Source: Acidovorax sp. Root219 (lineage in GTDB: Bacteria; Pseudomonadota; Gammaproteobacteria; Burkholderiales; Burkholderiaceae_C). Taken from it: DNA of 64,000 nucleotides. Both the position numbers and the translations under genes were made by a program. Every line of letters begins with the position of its first letter. Positions within the stretch are counted from its first letter, which is position 1. Shown here in pieces: positions 1 through 8,181 of the stretch. Location: positions 801,752 through 865,751 of the forward strand of contig NZ_LMIJ01000011.1 in assembly GCF_001428665.1 (NCBI RefSeq). Direction: 5' to 3'. The notes beneath the pieces are model-generated. The model searched no databases. It was not told the DNA's origin and saw only the letters and a program-made list of their open reading frames with translations.

Positions 1-3
1 GCT

Positions 4-762
4 TCACACCATGCCGCCGTTGGCGCGCAAGGTTTGTCCGTTGATCCACGCGCCATCGGGCCCGACCAGAAAGGACACGGTGCCCGCGATGTCGTCCGGC
101 GTTCCAAGGCGGCCCAGCGGGCTCATCTGCGCCAGGCGCTCCACCAGCTCGGGCGTCTTGCCGTCGAGGAACAGGGCGGTGGCCGTGGGGCCGGGGGCCA
201 CGGCGTTCACGGTGATGTTCTTGCCGCGCAGCTCCTTGGCGAGGATCAGCGTCATGGTTTCCACTGCGCTCTTGGTGGCGGCGTATACCGCGTAGCCCGG
301 CATGGCGGTGCCGACCACGCTGGTGGAGAAGTTGACGATGCGCCCGCCCGGCTCCAGCCGGCGCGCGGCCTCGCGCAAGGTGTTGAAGCTGCCCTTGAGG
401 TTGATGGCGATCAGCCGGTCGAAGGTGGTGTCGTCGGTATCGGCCAGGTGCGGCGTGTGCGAGGGCATGACGCCCGCGTTGTTCACCAGCACGTCGATGC
501 GTCCGAAGGTTTCGCTGGCCTGATCGAACAGGCGCGCCACGGCGGCGGCATCGGCCACGTCGGCCTGCACGGCGATGGCCTGGCTGCCCGCAGCGGTGAT
601 CGACTGGGCCACCACCTCGGCCTCGGCGGCGCTGCCCGCGTAGTTGACCACGACGTTGAAGCCGTCGCGCCCCAGGCGCTGGGCAATGGCGGCGCCGATG
701 CCGCGCGAAGACCCGGTGACGATGGCGACGGGGCGGTGGGTGGATGTGTCGTTGGCGGCCAT
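4..762 (-). CDS. SDR family NAD(P)-dependent oxidoreductase
   Basis: Classical short-chain dehydrogenase of 252 aa, the usual family length. The N-terminal cofactor motif TGSSRGIG, the NNAG motif, and the catalytic Ser plus YAATK tetrad segment are all visible, so it should be an active NAD(P)H-dependent carbonyl reductase or alcohol dehydrogenase. The ATG at 762 is preceded by AGGAG at good spacing, and an upstream in-frame extension looks non-coding. It is divergent from the LysR gene at 877, whose product probably controls it; in the gap, TGTTGGCG (799-806) and CGCCAACA (852-859) form inverted arms. Substrate cannot be deduced. Confidence 0.9.
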   Translation of the reverse strand: MAANDTSTHRPVAIVTGSSRGIGAAIAQRLGRDGFNVVVNYAGSAAEAEVVAQSITAAGSQAIAVQADVADAAAVARLFDQASETFGRIDVLVNNAGVMPSHTPHLADTDDTTFDRLIAINLKGSFNTLREAARRLEPGGRIVNFSTSVVGTAMPGYAVYAATKSAVETMTLILAKELRGKNITVNAVAPGPTATALFLDGKTPELVERLAQMSPLGRLGTPDDIAGTVSFLVGPDGAWINGQTLRANGGMV

Positions 763-876
763 GAAAACTCCTGAACGGTGGTGATGGGTGTATTGTTCTG
801 TTGGCGCAGGGGTTGATAAAGCCCCTTGAATTGCCATAACTGTTCAACAATCGCCAACAATCTAGACCTGCTGCCA

Positions 877-1773
877 ATGGACCGATTTGACGCCATGCGC
901 CTGTTCACCCGCATCGTGGAGCTGGGCAGCTTCACGCAGGCGGCCGAAGACCTGCAACTGCCCCGCGCCACGGTGACGCTGGCCGTGCAGCAGCTGGAAA
1001 AGCGCCTGGGCGCGCGCCTGCTGCACCGTACCACGCGCCATGTCGCGCCCACGCAGGACGGCGAGGCCTACTACGCGCGCTGCCAGCAGCTGCTGGCCGA
1101 CCTTGATGAGACCGAGGCGGCGTTCGCAACGGCCGGCCAGCACCCCAAGGGCAAGCTGCGCGTGGACCTGCAGGGTACCCTGGCCCGCTATTTCGTGCTG
1201 CCGCGCATCGGCGAGTTCTTTGCGCGCTACCCCGGCGTGGAGCTGGAGCTGGGGATGGGCGACCGCCTGGTGGACCTGGTGCGTGAGCGCGTGGACTGCG
1301 TGATGCGCGGCGGCGAACTGGTCGACTCCAGCATGGTCGGCCGCCGGGTTGCACAACTGGCCCAGGTGACCTGCGCGAGCCGCGCGTACCTGGCGCGCCA
1401 TGGCGTGCCGCGCACCGTAGAGGAACTGCGCGGCCACCGCGCGGTGAACTACCTGCCGTCGCGCACGGGCAAGCCCATGCCGCTGGACTTCGTGGTCGAT
1501 GGCGTGCCGCGCAGCGTGCAGCTCAAGGGCGCGGTGTCCGTGACCGATGCGTTTGCCTATGTGGCCTGCTGCACGGCCGGGCTGGGGATCATCCAGGTGC
1601 CGCGCTACCACCTGGAGCCGCAGCTGGCCGATGGCAGCCTGGTCGAGGTGCTGGCCGGCTGCCGCCCCGCACCCATGCCGGTGACCGTGCTCTACCCGCA
1701 CAGCCGCCAGCTCTCGCCGCGCGTGCGCGTGTTCGTGGACTGGCTGGCCGAGGTGATGCAGAACGCGCGCTGA
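877..1773 (+). CDS. LysR family transcriptional regulator
   Basis: 298 aa with the usual LysR layout: an N-terminal winged helix-turn-helix (starting MDRFDAMRLFTRIVELGSF) and a C-terminal periplasmic-binding-like effector domain. It belongs to the group that begins 'MDRFDAM' and often regulates a neighbouring oxidoreductase. I take the ATG at 877 rather than the upstream in-frame ATG at 826, because family members begin here. It is divergent from the SDR gene and ends immediately before the convergent stop codon at 1774. Effector unknown. Confidence 0.9.
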   Translation: MDRFDAMRLFTRIVELGSFTQAAEDLQLPRATVTLAVQQLEKRLGARLLHRTTRHVAPTQDGEAYYARCQQLLADLDETEAAFATAGQHPKGKLRVDLQGTLARYFVLPRIGEFFARYPGVELELGMGDRLVDLVRERVDCVMRGGELVDSSMVGRRVAQLAQVTCASRAYLARHGVPRTVEELRGHRAVNYLPSRTGKPMPLDFVVDGVPRSVQLKGAVSVTDAFAYVACCTAGLGIIQVPRYHLEPQLADGSLVEVLAGCRPAPMPVTVLYPHSRQLSPRVRVFVDWLAEVMQNAR

Positions 1774-2289
1774 TTACGCCGGTGGGCGCGAGAACTCCAT
1801 GACCCAGTTCGTCTCCCAGGTGCAGCCCTCGTCGTCGGAGAAGGCCTGCTGCCAGCGCGGAGTGCCGGTGGCGAGGTTCTTCGTCCACTCGAAGCGCACC
1901 AGGACCGACCGGCCCTCGAACAGCTCCTGGCCAAAGAACACGCCCTGGTCCGTGCCCGCGAAGCCGCCGCTGACAGGTGGTCGTAGCAGGCCCGTGGCCG
2001 TGTCCAGGCCTCCCGTCACGTTATCGAGCCAGTAGATGCTCCAGCGCCGTGCCTCGGGGTTGAACAGGCGCAGGGCCATGCCCACGTAGCCGGCATTCCA
2101 GGCCTCGGGGATGAAGTCATCGCAGTTGCCGATGCCGCCCGACAAGGGGCGCGCGGTGCCCGTGGCCTCGAAGGTTTCCCAGTCGGTGCAGCCCGCAAGC
2201 CGCTGCACGAGCCGGGTGTTGCGGATGCGCCAGGGGCCCATGAGAAAGTCGAAATCGTGGACATCGCCAGTGGGTGGGGTGATCGGCAT
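1774..2289 (-). CDS. Conserved hypothetical protein, DUF1579-like
   Basis: 171 aa, no signal peptide. The opening 'DVHDFDFLMGPWRIRN' and the later W/F-rich strands resemble the lipocalin-like barrel of DUF1579-type proteins, which have no settled function. GGAGA lies just upstream of the ATG at 2289. It is 25 bp downstream of the NIPSNAP gene, so the two are probably co-transcribed. The family call rests on pattern only. Confidence 0.65.
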   Translation of the reverse strand: MPITPPTGDVHDFDFLMGPWRIRNTRLVQRLAGCTDWETFEATGTARPLSGGIGNCDDFIPEAWNAGYVGMALRLFNPEARRWSIYWLDNVTGGLDTATGLLRPPVSGGFAGTDQGVFFGQELFEGRSVLVRFEWTKNLATGTPRWQQAFSDDEGCTWETNWVMEFSRPPA

Positions 2290-2314
2290 GTGGTGTCTCC
2301 GGGATGGGTGTGCG

Positions 2315-3049
2315 TCATGCGTGCAGTGCCGAACGCGCCGTGGGCTGCAGCCGGTGGGCTTCGGGCGCACGCGCCAGCCAGGGCGCCAGGCCCGGTGCCA
2401 CATCGCGTTGCCACGCTCCGCCCTGCGCAAAGGCGTCCAGCGCGCCGGCATCGTCGAACAGCGCCAGGCCCAGCAGCACGGGCTCGCCCTCGCGCACCGG
2501 CAGGCGGGGAAAGGTGTTGGGGCTCGCTTCACTGGCATACCAGGCGGTATGGCGCGCACCACCCGCGCGCAGCGTGGGGTCCATGCGCTCGCGGCAGTGG
2601 TCCAGCAGCGCGGGCGTTGCAGGCTCCTTGAGGTAGAACACCGTGGCATCGAGCAGGCCCGGGGCCGGGCCGCTGGCACCGGGGGGCGCACGTTCGGCAG
2701 GCAGGTCCGCCGCGGCGCCCGGCCATGCGGGGCGCAGCAGCAGCACGTTGTCCGAATCGACCATGGTGGCGTTGGCTGCGTTGCTATGCGCAGCCCACAC
2801 CGGGCCGCTGTAGAACGCTTCGAGCGCCCGCTGGCGCGCCGCCATGTCGGCAAAGCCGCGCAACCAGGCGAACAGGTCCGGCCGCTCCAGGTCGCGGAAC
2901 TGGCCGATCACGCGCATGCCTTCGCGCTCCTGGCTTTCGAGGAACTCGCGGTCGAACAGGTCGATCAGCACATCGCGCTGGCCGGGGTGCAGGGTGTACT
3001 GGCGCAGTTCGACGATGGCGCAGTCGGCAATCGAGGGGGTGGTGGGCAT
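2315..3049 (-). CDS. NIPSNAP family protein
   Basis: 244 aa. The start 'IVELRQYTLHPGQRDVL' is the hallmark of the NIPSNAP fold, a dimeric ferredoxin-like alpha-beta barrel, and a second weaker repeat of the fold follows. Bacterial NIPSNAP proteins are mostly uncharacterised; some are small-molecule or heme-binding dimers. AAGGAAG precedes the ATG at 3049. It is divergent from the YafY-type regulator at 3171, and two palindromes sit in the shared 121-bp promoter region, so that regulator probably controls it. Confidence 0.8.
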   Translation of the reverse strand: MPTTPSIADCAIVELRQYTLHPGQRDVLIDLFDREFLESQEREGMRVIGQFRDLERPDLFAWLRGFADMAARQRALEAFYSGPVWAAHSNAANATMVDSDNVLLLRPAWPGAAADLPAERAPPGASGPAPGLLDATVFYLKEPATPALLDHCRERMDPTLRAGGARHTAWYASEASPNTFPRLPVREGEPVLLGLALFDDAGALDAFAQGGAWQRDVAPGLAPWLARAPEAHRLQPTARSALHA

Positions 3050-3100
3050 GCGGGGCTTCCTTGGATCAAGAAAAAGAGAGAAGCCCGCAGTCTGCGGCGC

Positions 3101-3127
3101 AATACCTGCCAAGGCATGGCAGGTATT
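3101..3127. promoter_or_regulatory. Perfect 10-bp inverted repeat (probable operator)
   Basis: AATACCTGCC, a 7-nt spacer, then GGCAGGTATT: ten of ten positions pair. It lies between the divergent NIPSNAP and WYL-regulator genes, 51 bp from the first and 43 bp from the second. The position and symmetry fit the binding site of the adjacent regulator; this is inferred. Confidence 0.6.
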
Positions 3128-3135
3128 CGCTGCAT

Positions 3136-3147
3136 ACTGGTACCAGT
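3136..3147. promoter_or_regulatory. 12-bp perfect palindrome ACTGGTACCAGT
   Basis: A second, different palindrome without a spacer, 8 bp beyond the inverted repeat and 23 bp before the regulator's start codon. It could be another regulator site or part of the regulator's own promoter control. Confidence 0.4.
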
Positions 3148-3170
3148 CGCTTTTCCGTTCCTTTTTCTCC

Positions 3171-4157
3171 ATGCGTGCCAGCCGCCTGTTGTCCATCCAG
3201 ATGCTGCTCGAAACCCGGGGGCGCATGAGCGCGCAGGCGCTCGCCGATGCGCTGGAGGTCTCGGTGCGCACGCTGTACCGCGACGTGGACCAGCTCACGG
3301 CGGCGGGCGTTCCCATCTTTGCCGAGCGCGGGCGCCATGGCGGCTTTGCGCTGCTGCCGGGCTGGAAGACCACGCTGACGGGGCTCACTCCGTCCGAGGC
3401 ACAGGCCGTGTTCCTGAGCGGCCTGCCTGGCCCGGCCGGCGACCTGGGCCTGGGCGATGACGTGGAAGGCGCACGCCTGAAGCTGCTGGCCGCGCTGCCT
3501 GCACCCTGGCGCGAAGACGCTCAGCGCGTGAGCGACCGCCTGCACCTCGACCCGGTGGACTGGTACCGCGAGAGCGAGCCCACGCCCCACCTGGCCACCG
3601 TCGCTGCCGCCGTTTGGAGCGGCCAGCAACTGGCCCTGCGCTACGAGAGCTGGGCCGACACGGTGGAGCGCGCCGTGGGCCCGCTGGGCCTAGTGCTCAA
3701 GGCGGGTGTCTGGTACCTGGTAGCGCAGCCGGCGGACAAGGCCTCCGACGGCGCAGGGCCGCGCACCTACCGCGTGTCCAACATCCGCGCGGCGGCGGCG
3801 CTCACCACGCCTGTGCGGCGACCGGCGCGCTTTGACCTGCCCAGGTATTGGGGTGAGTCCATCCGCCGCTTCGAATCGGGCCTGTACACCGGCGAGGCCG
3901 AACTGTTGGCCACGCCGGCGGGGCTCAAGGGCCTTGCCGCACTGAGCAGTGCCGTTGCGCGCGCGGTGGCCGCCGCCTTGCCCTCGCGCCGCAAGGACGG
4001 GCGGGTGGCGCTCACGATTCCCATCGAATCGGTGGCCCACGCCTGCGGCCAGCTGATGCGCCAGTCGCCCGAGGTGGAGGTGCTGCGGCCGGCCGCGCTG
4101 CGGCGCGCCCTGGTGGAGCGCATCGAAGCCACGGCGCGGCTTTACGGCCTGCGCTGA
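3171..4157 (+). CDS. YafY family transcriptional regulator (HTH_11 plus WYL)
   Basis: 328 aa. The N-terminal HTH contains 'SVRTLYRDVDQLTAAGVPI', the characteristic DeoR-like recognition segment of YafY proteins. It is followed by a WYL domain with 'WYLVAQ', here read inside the motif VWYLVAQ. WYL domains bind small ligands or nucleic acid and gate DNA binding. Start at ATG 3171 gives the family's usual length. It is divergent from the NIPSNAP/DUF1579-like pair and probably represses or activates it. Confidence 0.88.
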   Translation: MRASRLLSIQMLLETRGRMSAQALADALEVSVRTLYRDVDQLTAAGVPIFAERGRHGGFALLPGWKTTLTGLTPSEAQAVFLSGLPGPAGDLGLGDDVEGARLKLLAALPAPWREDAQRVSDRLHLDPVDWYRESEPTPHLATVAAAVWSGQQLALRYESWADTVERAVGPLGLVLKAGVWYLVAQPADKASDGAGPRTYRVSNIRAAAALTTPVRRPARFDLPRYWGESIRRFESGLYTGEAELLATPAGLKGLAALSSAVARAVAAALPSRRKDGRVALTIPIESVAHACGQLMRQSPEVEVLRPAALRRALVERIEATARLYGLR

Positions 4158-4163
4158 GCCGCG

Positions 4164-4829
4164 CTACAAACCGCGTTCCACCATGTCCAGCAGCCGCTGG
4201 CCCAGCAGCTGCAGCATGTCGGCGGGCGTGCCGCGCAAGGGCCCGTCGATGCTCAGCAGGGCCATGCCGTGCACGGTAGACCAGGCGAGGTACTCGGCGC
4301 CCTGGCGGCGCTCGGGTGGCAGGGCGCCTGCGGTCACCAGGTCGTCGAGGGCGGCCGACAGGTGCTCGAAGGGGTTCAGGCCCGTGAGGCCGCCCATGGC
4401 GGGGTCGGGGTTCTGCTCCACGCTGAACTGGCCGCCGAACGCGGTGCGGAACAGCCCTGTCTCCGCATGGGCAAAGCGCATGTAGCCGGCCCCCACGGCG
4501 CGCACCCGGGCATGGGCCTGTTCGGTGGGCGTGCCGCCCGTGGGCACGTCGGCCATCTCGGCCTCCATGGCCTGGGCCACGGCGGCCACGGCGGCGGCGC
4601 GCACCGCCGCCAGCAGGTCCTGCCGGTTGGCGAAATGGCGGTAGGCGGCATTGGGCGCCACACCTGCGCGGCGCGTGGCTTCGCGCAGTACCACGGCGTC
4701 GGGCCCTCCCTGGCGCGCCAGTTCGATGCCGGCGTCCAGCAGGGCGCGGCGCAGGTCGCCATGGCGGTAGGTGCTGCGCGGCGAGGATGGGCTGCCTGGT
4801 GTGGCGCTGTTGCGGGTGGTTACGGACAT
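4164..4829 (-). CDS. TetR/AcrR family transcriptional regulator
   Basis: 221 aa when started at ATG 4829. N-terminal HTH with 'AGVAPNAAYRHFANRQDLLAAV', the TetR recognition helix and following segment, then a ligand-binding domain of the TetR_C_33-like type. Longer in-frame starts (for example 4856) would place the operator-like repeats inside the gene, so the shorter start is preferred, although no strong Shine-Dalgarno is seen. It is divergent from a three-gene unit (VOC, GFA, DUF1579) that it probably represses. Confidence 0.88.
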   Translation of the reverse strand: MSVTTRNSATPGSPSSPRSTYRHGDLRRALLDAGIELARQGGPDAVVLREATRRAGVAPNAAYRHFANRQDLLAAVRAAAVAAVAQAMEAEMADVPTGGTPTEQAHARVRAVGAGYMRFAHAETGLFRTAFGGQFSVEQNPDPAMGGLTGLNPFEHLSAALDDLVTAGALPPERRQGAEYLAWSTVHGMALLSIDGPLRGTPADMLQLLGQRLLDMVERGL

Positions 4830-4841
4830 CGGGATTTCAAT

Positions 4842-4888
4842 GTGGACACTGTTCATTATCTTTGGTATTGTTTGTGAACGGTGTCCAC
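4842..4888. promoter_or_regulatory. Paired TetR-type operator half-palindromes
   Basis: GTGGACACTGTTCA (4842-4855) and TGAACGGTGTCCAC (4875-4888) are inverted copies matching at 13 of 14 positions. Each copy is itself a near palindrome of the form TGRACA-N-TGTYCA, as expected for TetR dimers. The pair brackets the divergent promoter region between the tetR-like gene and the VOC gene, which suggests mutual repression. Confidence 0.6.
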
Positions 4889-4935
4889 AATGCATGGATG
4901 TCCGCTTTTGACCCACCTACCCAAGGAGATCCGCC

Positions 4936-5370
4936 ATGAAAGTCGAGCCGTATCTGTTCTTCGAAGGCCGCTGCGAAGAGGCCCTCACGTTCTACCGCAC
5001 CGCCCTGGGTGCCGAGGTGACCATGCTCATGCGCTACAAGGACAACCCCGAGCCCGCCGCCGGCCCGGGCTGTTCTGCCGACGGCAGCCCCGGCGCAGGG
5101 CCCCAGCCCGAGATGGTCATGCACGCCTCGTTCAACGTGGGCGACACCCAGGTCATGGCGTCGGACGGCATGGGTTCGGGAAAGCCCAGCTTCCAGGGCA
5201 TCTCGCTGTCGCTGAGCCCCGAAACCGAGACCGAGGCCAAACGCCTCTTCGATGCGCTCGCTGCGGGCGGCCAGGTGCAGATGCCGCTGGGCAAGACCTT
5301 TTTCTCGCCCGCCTTTGGCATGGTCGCCGACCGCTTTGGCGTGTCGTGGATGGTGGTGGTGCCCCAATGA
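4936..5370 (+). CDS. PhnB-like VOC family protein
   Basis: 144 aa. 'VEPYLFFEGRCEEALTFYRTALGAEV' is the standard opening of the PhnB/3-demethylubiquinone-type VOC subfamily, and the end 'FGVSWMVVVPQ' is also typical. These proteins are single-domain dimers; most have no assigned reaction and may bind small toxic compounds. A strong AAGGAG precedes the ATG. First gene of a three-gene unit; its stop overlaps the start of the GFA gene (ATGA). Confidence 0.85.
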   Translation: MKVEPYLFFEGRCEEALTFYRTALGAEVTMLMRYKDNPEPAAGPGCSADGSPGAGPQPEMVMHASFNVGDTQVMASDGMGSGKPSFQGISLSLSPETETEAKRLFDALAAGGQVQMPLGKTFFSPAFGMVADRFGVSWMVVVPQ

Positions 5371-5747
5371 CGGACGCCTCCGCACCAGGAGCTGGACCCG
5401 TGCGGTACCGGGGACGCTGCCACTGCGGCAAGGTGGCGTTCGAAGTGGAAGGCACCATCGACAGCGCTTTGGCTTGCAACTGCACCATGTGCCGGCGGCG
5501 CGGCTCGCTGCTGTGGTTCGTGCCGCACGGCCAGTTGCGGCTGACCACCCCCGAGGCGAACCTGGCCAGCTACACCTTCCACAAGCACGTCATAGAGCAC
5601 CGCTTCTGCCCGGCCTGCGGCATCCATACCCATGGCGAAGGCACGCACCCCGCAGGCCACAAGATGGCGGCCGTGAACCTGCGCACGCTCGACGGCGTGG
5701 ACCTCGACGCCATCCCCGTGCACCACCACGATGGCCTGGCCATGTAA
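5367..5747 (+). CDS. GFA family protein (zinc-binding, formaldehyde-activating-like)
   Basis: 126 aa. The cysteines in 'RCHCGKV', 'CNCTMC' and 'RFCPACG' form the zinc-binding pattern of the GFA (Mss4-like) fold. The family was named for glutathione-dependent formaldehyde activation, but most members have no proven reaction. Translation is coupled to the preceding VOC gene through a 4-nt ATGA overlap. Confidence 0.87.
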   Translation: MTDASAPGAGPVRYRGRCHCGKVAFEVEGTIDSALACNCTMCRRRGSLLWFVPHGQLRLTTPEANLASYTFHKHVIEHRFCPACGIHTHGEGTHPAGHKMAAVNLRTLDGVDLDAIPVHHHDGLAM

Positions 5748-5770
5748 GCCAGCCCCCAAGGAGACTCCCC

Positions 5771-6259
5771 ATGCTGAATCCCGAACCCCAGGCGCAGCAC
5801 CGCTGGCTGCAGCAGTTGCTCGGCGACTGGACCTGCGAATCCACCTGCGACGCTGGGCCCGGTGAGCCGCCCATGACCAGCACAGGCACCGAGCATGTGC
5901 GCCAGCTCGGGGAGCTTTGGGTGCTGGGCGAAGGCACGGGCACCATGCCCGGCGGCGGCGACGCGCGCATGCTCATCACCCTGGGCTACGACCCCGAGAA
6001 GGCGGTCTTCATCGGCACCTGGGTCGGCTCGATGATGGCCCATATGTGGGTCTATTGCGGCACGCTCGATGCCACCGAAAAGGTGCTCCCGCTCGAGACC
6101 GAAGGCCCGAGCTTCGCCGGCGACGGCAGCACCGCTAAATACCGCGACACCATCACCCTCCTGGGCCCCAACGAGCGCACATTGACCTCCTCCACCCAGC
6201 AGCCCGATGGCAGCTGGAAGGAATTCATGAAGGCGACATACCGCCGCAAGGCCCCCTGA
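5771..6259 (+). CDS. DUF1579 family protein
   Basis: 162 aa, cytoplasmic. 'HRWLQQLLGDWTCEST' followed by 'ITLGYDPEKAVFIGTWVGSM' is the DUF1579 pattern; function unknown. It is 23 bp after the GFA gene, with AAGGAGA before the ATG, and completes the putative TetR-controlled unit. DUF1579, PhnB-like VOC and similar small proteins often travel together in proteobacterial operons. Confidence 0.85.
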   Translation: MLNPEPQAQHRWLQQLLGDWTCESTCDAGPGEPPMTSTGTEHVRQLGELWVLGEGTGTMPGGGDARMLITLGYDPEKAVFIGTWVGSMMAHMWVYCGTLDATEKVLPLETEGPSFAGDGSTAKYRDTITLLGPNERTLTSSTQQPDGSWKEFMKATYRRKAP

Positions 6260-6538
6260 GCCTGCACCCGACATGGCGTGGCGGCGGGCGTGGCCGCCGC
6301 TCTGGGCGGGCTGGCGCTGCGTTGCCCGCCGAGGGCGCGCAAACGGTGTTCGCGTGAAGTGAGGGCGCTGCCAGCGGGCCGGTGCGCTTGTCCCTAGAAT
6401 CGCGCGGTCAGCCCGCAGATTGTCCTGCGGCATGCACCGCACCGTTCCACCGCTGGCACTTCTGTGGCGCTGCAATGTCCCCATCTGTTGCGGGCATGCC
6501 GCTCACGATCACGACGGCGCACCACCGAAGGAGGCCCC

Positions 6539-7585
6539 ATGTCGAACAACCACCCCACGCCCATCCTGCAAAGCCAGCCGCTCGGCCCGCTGTGGCCTAC
6601 GCTCGACCCGTTCCTGTTCTGCGCGCACCACGACGACGCCTACCCTGCCGGCAACGCGGCCTTCGGCCCGGCCGTGCCGGTGGACGACCGCCAGATCGGC
6701 AGCGACTTCAGCCGCAAGGACGGCTGGAGCATGTACCACGGCGACACCGTGCCCGGCTTTCCCGGCCACCCGCACCGAGGCTTCGAGACCGTGACGCTGG
6801 TGCGCAAGGGGCTCATTGACCATTCCGACTCGCTGGGTGCCGCCGCGCGCTTCGGCGGCGGCGATGTGCAGTGGGTCACAGCCGGCAAGGGCATCGTGCA
6901 TTCCGAGATGTTCCCGCTGCTGAGCGCCACCGAGCCGAACCCGCTGGAGCTGTTCCAGATCTGGCTGAACCTGCCTGCACGCCACAAGATGGTGGAGCCG
7001 CACTTCACCATGCTCTGGAACGAGCGCATCCCGCGCCTGGTGCACCACGACGAGGCCGGCCGCACGACCACCGCCACCGTGGTGGCCGGCGCCCTGCCCG
7101 CTGCGCCGGAACCGCTGGCGCCGCCACCCGAGTCCTGGGCCTCGCAGCCCGGCGCCGACGTGGCGATCTGGACGCTGCGCCTGGACCCCGGTGCCCAGTG
7201 GCCCATGCCGGCCGCGCTGGGTGCGGGCACGCGCCGCATGCTCTACTTCTTCGTGGGCGATGGCCTGCGCGTGGGCCCGCAGGAGGTGCAGGGCCATGCC
7301 GCGCTGGAGATAGACGCCCGCCAGGAATGGCTGCTGACCAACACCGGCGCCACCGTGGCCGAGTGCCTGGTGCTGCAGGGCCGCCCCATCGGCGAACCCG
7401 TGGCGCAGTACGGCCCCTTCGTGATGAACACGCAGCAGGAGATCATGCAGGCCATGCAGGACTACCGCCGCACCCAGTTCGGCGGCTGGCCCTGGCCCGA
7501 CAGCGACCCGGTGCACGGTACCGAGGCACGGCGTTTTGCGCGCTACCCGGGCCAGGCCGAGGACGAGGTGCCTGCGGCCGTTTGA
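6539..7585 (+). CDS. Pirin family protein
   Basis: 348 aa, longer than the usual bacterial pirin (about 230-290). 'GFPGHPHRGFETVTLV' supplies the metal-binding histidines of the N-terminal cupin, and 'DVQWVTAGKGIVHSEM' is the second metal motif. The C-terminal pirin domain ends near residue 310 and is followed by a polar tail. Pirins bind iron, and some have quercetinase or regulatory activity. GAAGGAGG precedes ATG 6539. Single-gene unit followed by a hairpin. Confidence 0.9.
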   Translation: MSNNHPTPILQSQPLGPLWPTLDPFLFCAHHDDAYPAGNAAFGPAVPVDDRQIGSDFSRKDGWSMYHGDTVPGFPGHPHRGFETVTLVRKGLIDHSDSLGAAARFGGGDVQWVTAGKGIVHSEMFPLLSATEPNPLELFQIWLNLPARHKMVEPHFTMLWNERIPRLVHHDEAGRTTTATVVAGALPAAPEPLAPPPESWASQPGADVAIWTLRLDPGAQWPMPAALGAGTRRMLYFFVGDGLRVGPQEVQGHAALEIDARQEWLLTNTGATVAECLVLQGRPIGEPVAQYGPFVMNTQQEIMQAMQDYRRTQFGGWPWPDSDPVHGTEARRFARYPGQAEDEVPAAV

Positions 7586-7591
7586 GGGGCG

Positions 7592-7615
7592 CCACCCCTG
7601 CTTGGGCAGGGGTGG
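7592..7615 (+). terminator. Terminator-like hairpin after the pirin gene
   Basis: CCACCCCTGC, loop TTGG, GCAGGGGTGG: a perfect 10-bp GC-rich stem 7 bp after the pirin stop codon. There is no run of T behind it, so termination strength is uncertain. Confidence 0.55.
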
Positions 7616-7702
7616 TTCGGGTCGTGGACAATCCTGCATTCCGATCCGCAGGGCAGCGGCCATGCCGCCCCCTGCTATTCCTTGCATGAAAGCGCGCCAT
7701 CC

Positions 7703-8173
7703 ATGAACATCGCCAAAGACACCGCCGTCACCATCGCCTACAAGGTCACCACGCCCGAGGGCAAGCCCCTGGACGCGGGCAACCTGTCCTACCTGCACGG
7801 CGGCTACGAGAACATCTTCCCCAAGGTCGAGGCCGCCCTCGAAGGCCAGGCCGCCGGCTTCAGCACCACGCTGGACCTGGCCGTGGAAGAGGCCTTTGGC
7901 GCACGCGACGAAGGCCTGGTGCGCACCATCCCCAAATCAGAGTTCCCCCCGGGCGTGAAGGTCGGCGGCCAACTGCAGGGTGTTGGCACCGATGGCCAGC
8001 CCGCCGTGTTCAACGTGGTCAAGATCAAGGGCCCTGAAGTGCTGCTGGACGGCAACCACCCGCTGGCCGGCCAGGCGCTGCGCTTCTCGTGCAAGGTGGC
8101 GAGCGTGCGCGCCGCCAGCGCCGAGGAGATCGCCCACCGCCATGTGCACGGCGACCACGGCCACCACCATTGA
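7703..8173 (+). CDS. SlyD-like FKBP-type peptidyl-prolyl isomerase
   Basis: 156 aa. An FKBP domain with an inserted-flap layout ('LSYLHGGYENIFPKVEAAL') and a histidine-rich tail 'HRHVHGDHGHHH' match SlyD, a cytoplasmic chaperone/prolyl isomerase whose tail binds nickel. ATG 7703 was chosen; an upstream TTG at 7682 is possible but has no support. It is followed 8 bp later by the oxygenase gene and is probably co-transcribed with it. Confidence 0.88.
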   Translation: MNIAKDTAVTIAYKVTTPEGKPLDAGNLSYLHGGYENIFPKVEAALEGQAAGFSTTLDLAVEEAFGARDEGLVRTIPKSEFPPGVKVGGQLQGVGTDGQPAVFNVVKIKGPEVLLDGNHPLAGQALRFSCKVASVRAASAEEIAHRHVHGDHGHHH

Positions 8174-8181
8174 GCCTTGCG

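Noticed and set aside
2111..3460. Open frame of 449 codons on the plus strand
   Set aside because: Shadow of the NIPSNAP and DUF1579-like genes. Their minus-strand products have recognisable family motifs; this one has none.
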